From: Acidobacteriaceae bacterium
GTDB lineage: Bacteria > Acidobacteriota > Terriglobia > Terriglobales > Acidobacteriaceae
Assembly (NCBI GenBank): GCA_003139975.1
Contig: PLHN01000232.1
Coordinates: forward strand, 1 to 5,465
Direction of reading: 5' to 3'
Length of the DNA stretch: 5,465 nt
Shown: positions 4,756 through 5,465 of the stretch, one piece after another
Position numbering within the stretch: position 1 is the first letter of the stretch
How the letters are laid out: each line of letters opens with the position of its first letter
Notes under the pieces: model-generated
What the model was told of the DNA's origin: nothing
Databases searched by the model: none
The model's input: only the letters and a program-made list of their open reading frames with translations
Program-made: the position numbers and the translations under genes

Positions 4756-5465
4756 ATGTTCTTTCCTATGCCCACCGCCGAACGCTCTATCTCCACCTCT
4801 CTCGACCTGACCTGGGTTCGCGCCCAGTTCCCTTCTCTGGCCCAAACTGTCAACGGCCAGCCCGCCGTCTTCATGGACGGCCCCGGCGGCACGCAAGTTC
4901 CTCAGCGAGTGATTGACGCCATTTCGGATTACCTGGCCCGCAACAACGCCAACACCGGCGGAGCCTTTGCCACCAGCCGCGCCACCGACGCCATGGTCGC
5001 CGAAGCCCGCGCCGCCATGGCCGACTTCCTCCATTGCGACGCCGACGAAATCGTCTTCGGCGCAAACATGACTTCACTCACATATGCCATGAGCAGAGCC
5101 ATCGGCCGCGAACTCGGCCCCGGCGACGAAATCGTCCTCACGCTCCTCGATCACGACGCCAACTTCTCGCCCTGGAAAGCGCTCGAAGAGAAAGGCGTGA
5201 CCATCCGCGCGGCCAAGTTCAATCCGGCCGATTGCACGCTCGACATGGAGGACTTGGCGCGCCAGATCACCAGCCACACGCGCCTGGTCGCAGTCGGCTA
5301 CGCGTCAAACGCGGTAGGCACAATTAACAACGTCAAGGAAGTCGTGCGCCTGGCAAGGCAAGCCGGCGCGCTCAGCTACATCGACGCCGTCCACTACGCG
5401 CCCCACGGATTGATTGACGTCCGCGCCCTCGACTGCGATTTTCTGGTCTGCTCGACTTACAAATT
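4756..5465 (+). CDS. Cysteine desulfurase-like class V aminotransferase (PLP-dependent), 3' truncated
   Basis: The frame starts at ATG 4756 (ribosome site 4744-4747; in-frame TGA at 4735) and is still open at the window end, giving 236 full codons of a protein expected to be about 400-430 residues. The N-terminus has VFMDGPGGTQVPQRV (38-52), followed by NNANTGGAFATSR and GANMTSLT, the region that holds the PLP phosphate. LDHDANFSPW has His133, which should stack on the PLP ring. YIDAVHYAPHG has Asp210, for the pyridine nitrogen, and His213. CDFLVCSTYK ends with Lys236, the expected PLP Schiff-base lysine. This set matches the class V subgroup named cysteine desulfurase-like (TIGR01976, VC1184-like, from memory), related to SufS/CsdA. 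The reaction is not certain, because the C-terminal half, where a catalytic Cys loop would lie, is missing. It is cytoplasmic and has no obvious link to the oxidoreductase operon. Confidence 0.9.
   Translation, partial: MFFPMPTAERSISTSLDLTWVRAQFPSLAQTVNGQPAVFMDGPGGTQVPQRVIDAISDYLARNNANTGGAFATSRATDAMVAEARAAMADFLHCDADEIVFGANMTSLTYAMSRAIGRELGPGDEIVLTLLDHDANFSPWKALEEKGVTIRAAKFNPADCTLDMEDLARQITSHTRLVAVGYASNAVGTINNVKEVVRLARQAGALSYIDAVHYAPHGLIDVRALDCDFLVCSTYK

Overview
The window reads as bacterial chromosome with about 60-65% GC in its main genes, most likely from an Acidobacteriota (Terriglobia/Koribacter-like) genome. The taxonomic guess is from memory: the closest protein matches I recall, and the small GC-rich hairpin repeats whose spurious translations (for example GRTLLSAQ, GGHSCPP) recur in those genomes. 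It could be tested by a database search that I cannot run.

Positions 1-3730 hold a tightly packed plus-strand operon for ferredoxin-dependent 2-oxoacid oxidation. It contains the C-terminal half of an acetyl-CoA hydrolase/CoA-transferase family protein (1-651, cut by the window edge), a 98-residue 2x[4Fe-4S] ferredoxin (654-950), the alpha (VorB/KorA-type) subunit of a 2-oxoacid:ferredoxin oxidoreductase (934-1986), and a 521-residue protein that fuses the TPP-binding beta subunit to the gamma subunit (2165-3730). The first three genes are coupled: a 2-nt gap, then a 17-nt overlap. A 178-bp spacer then interrupts the operon and carries at least four stem-loops. Together the proteins would oxidise a 2-oxoacid to acyl-CoA plus CO2 while reducing ferredoxin, and the CoA-transferase could exchange or recover the CoA.

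Positions 3731-4755 are loosely packed. They hold a possible 100-residue two-helix membrane protein of lower GC (3773-4075), a C-rich stretch without a convincing gene (4076-4324), a well-started 66-residue protein of unknown function (4325-4525), and a repeat-rich gap (4526-4755). That gap has a second copy of the double-hairpin element found inside the operon, plus a longer palindrome.

Positions 4756-5465 are the N-terminal half of a PLP-dependent class V aminotransferase of the cysteine desulfurase-like type, cut by the window end just after the predicted PLP lysine.

I see no tRNA, rRNA, CRISPR array, transposase or phage gene, and nothing that is convincingly a new multigene system. The most unusual material is the repeat and hairpin DNA and the two small unknown proteins.
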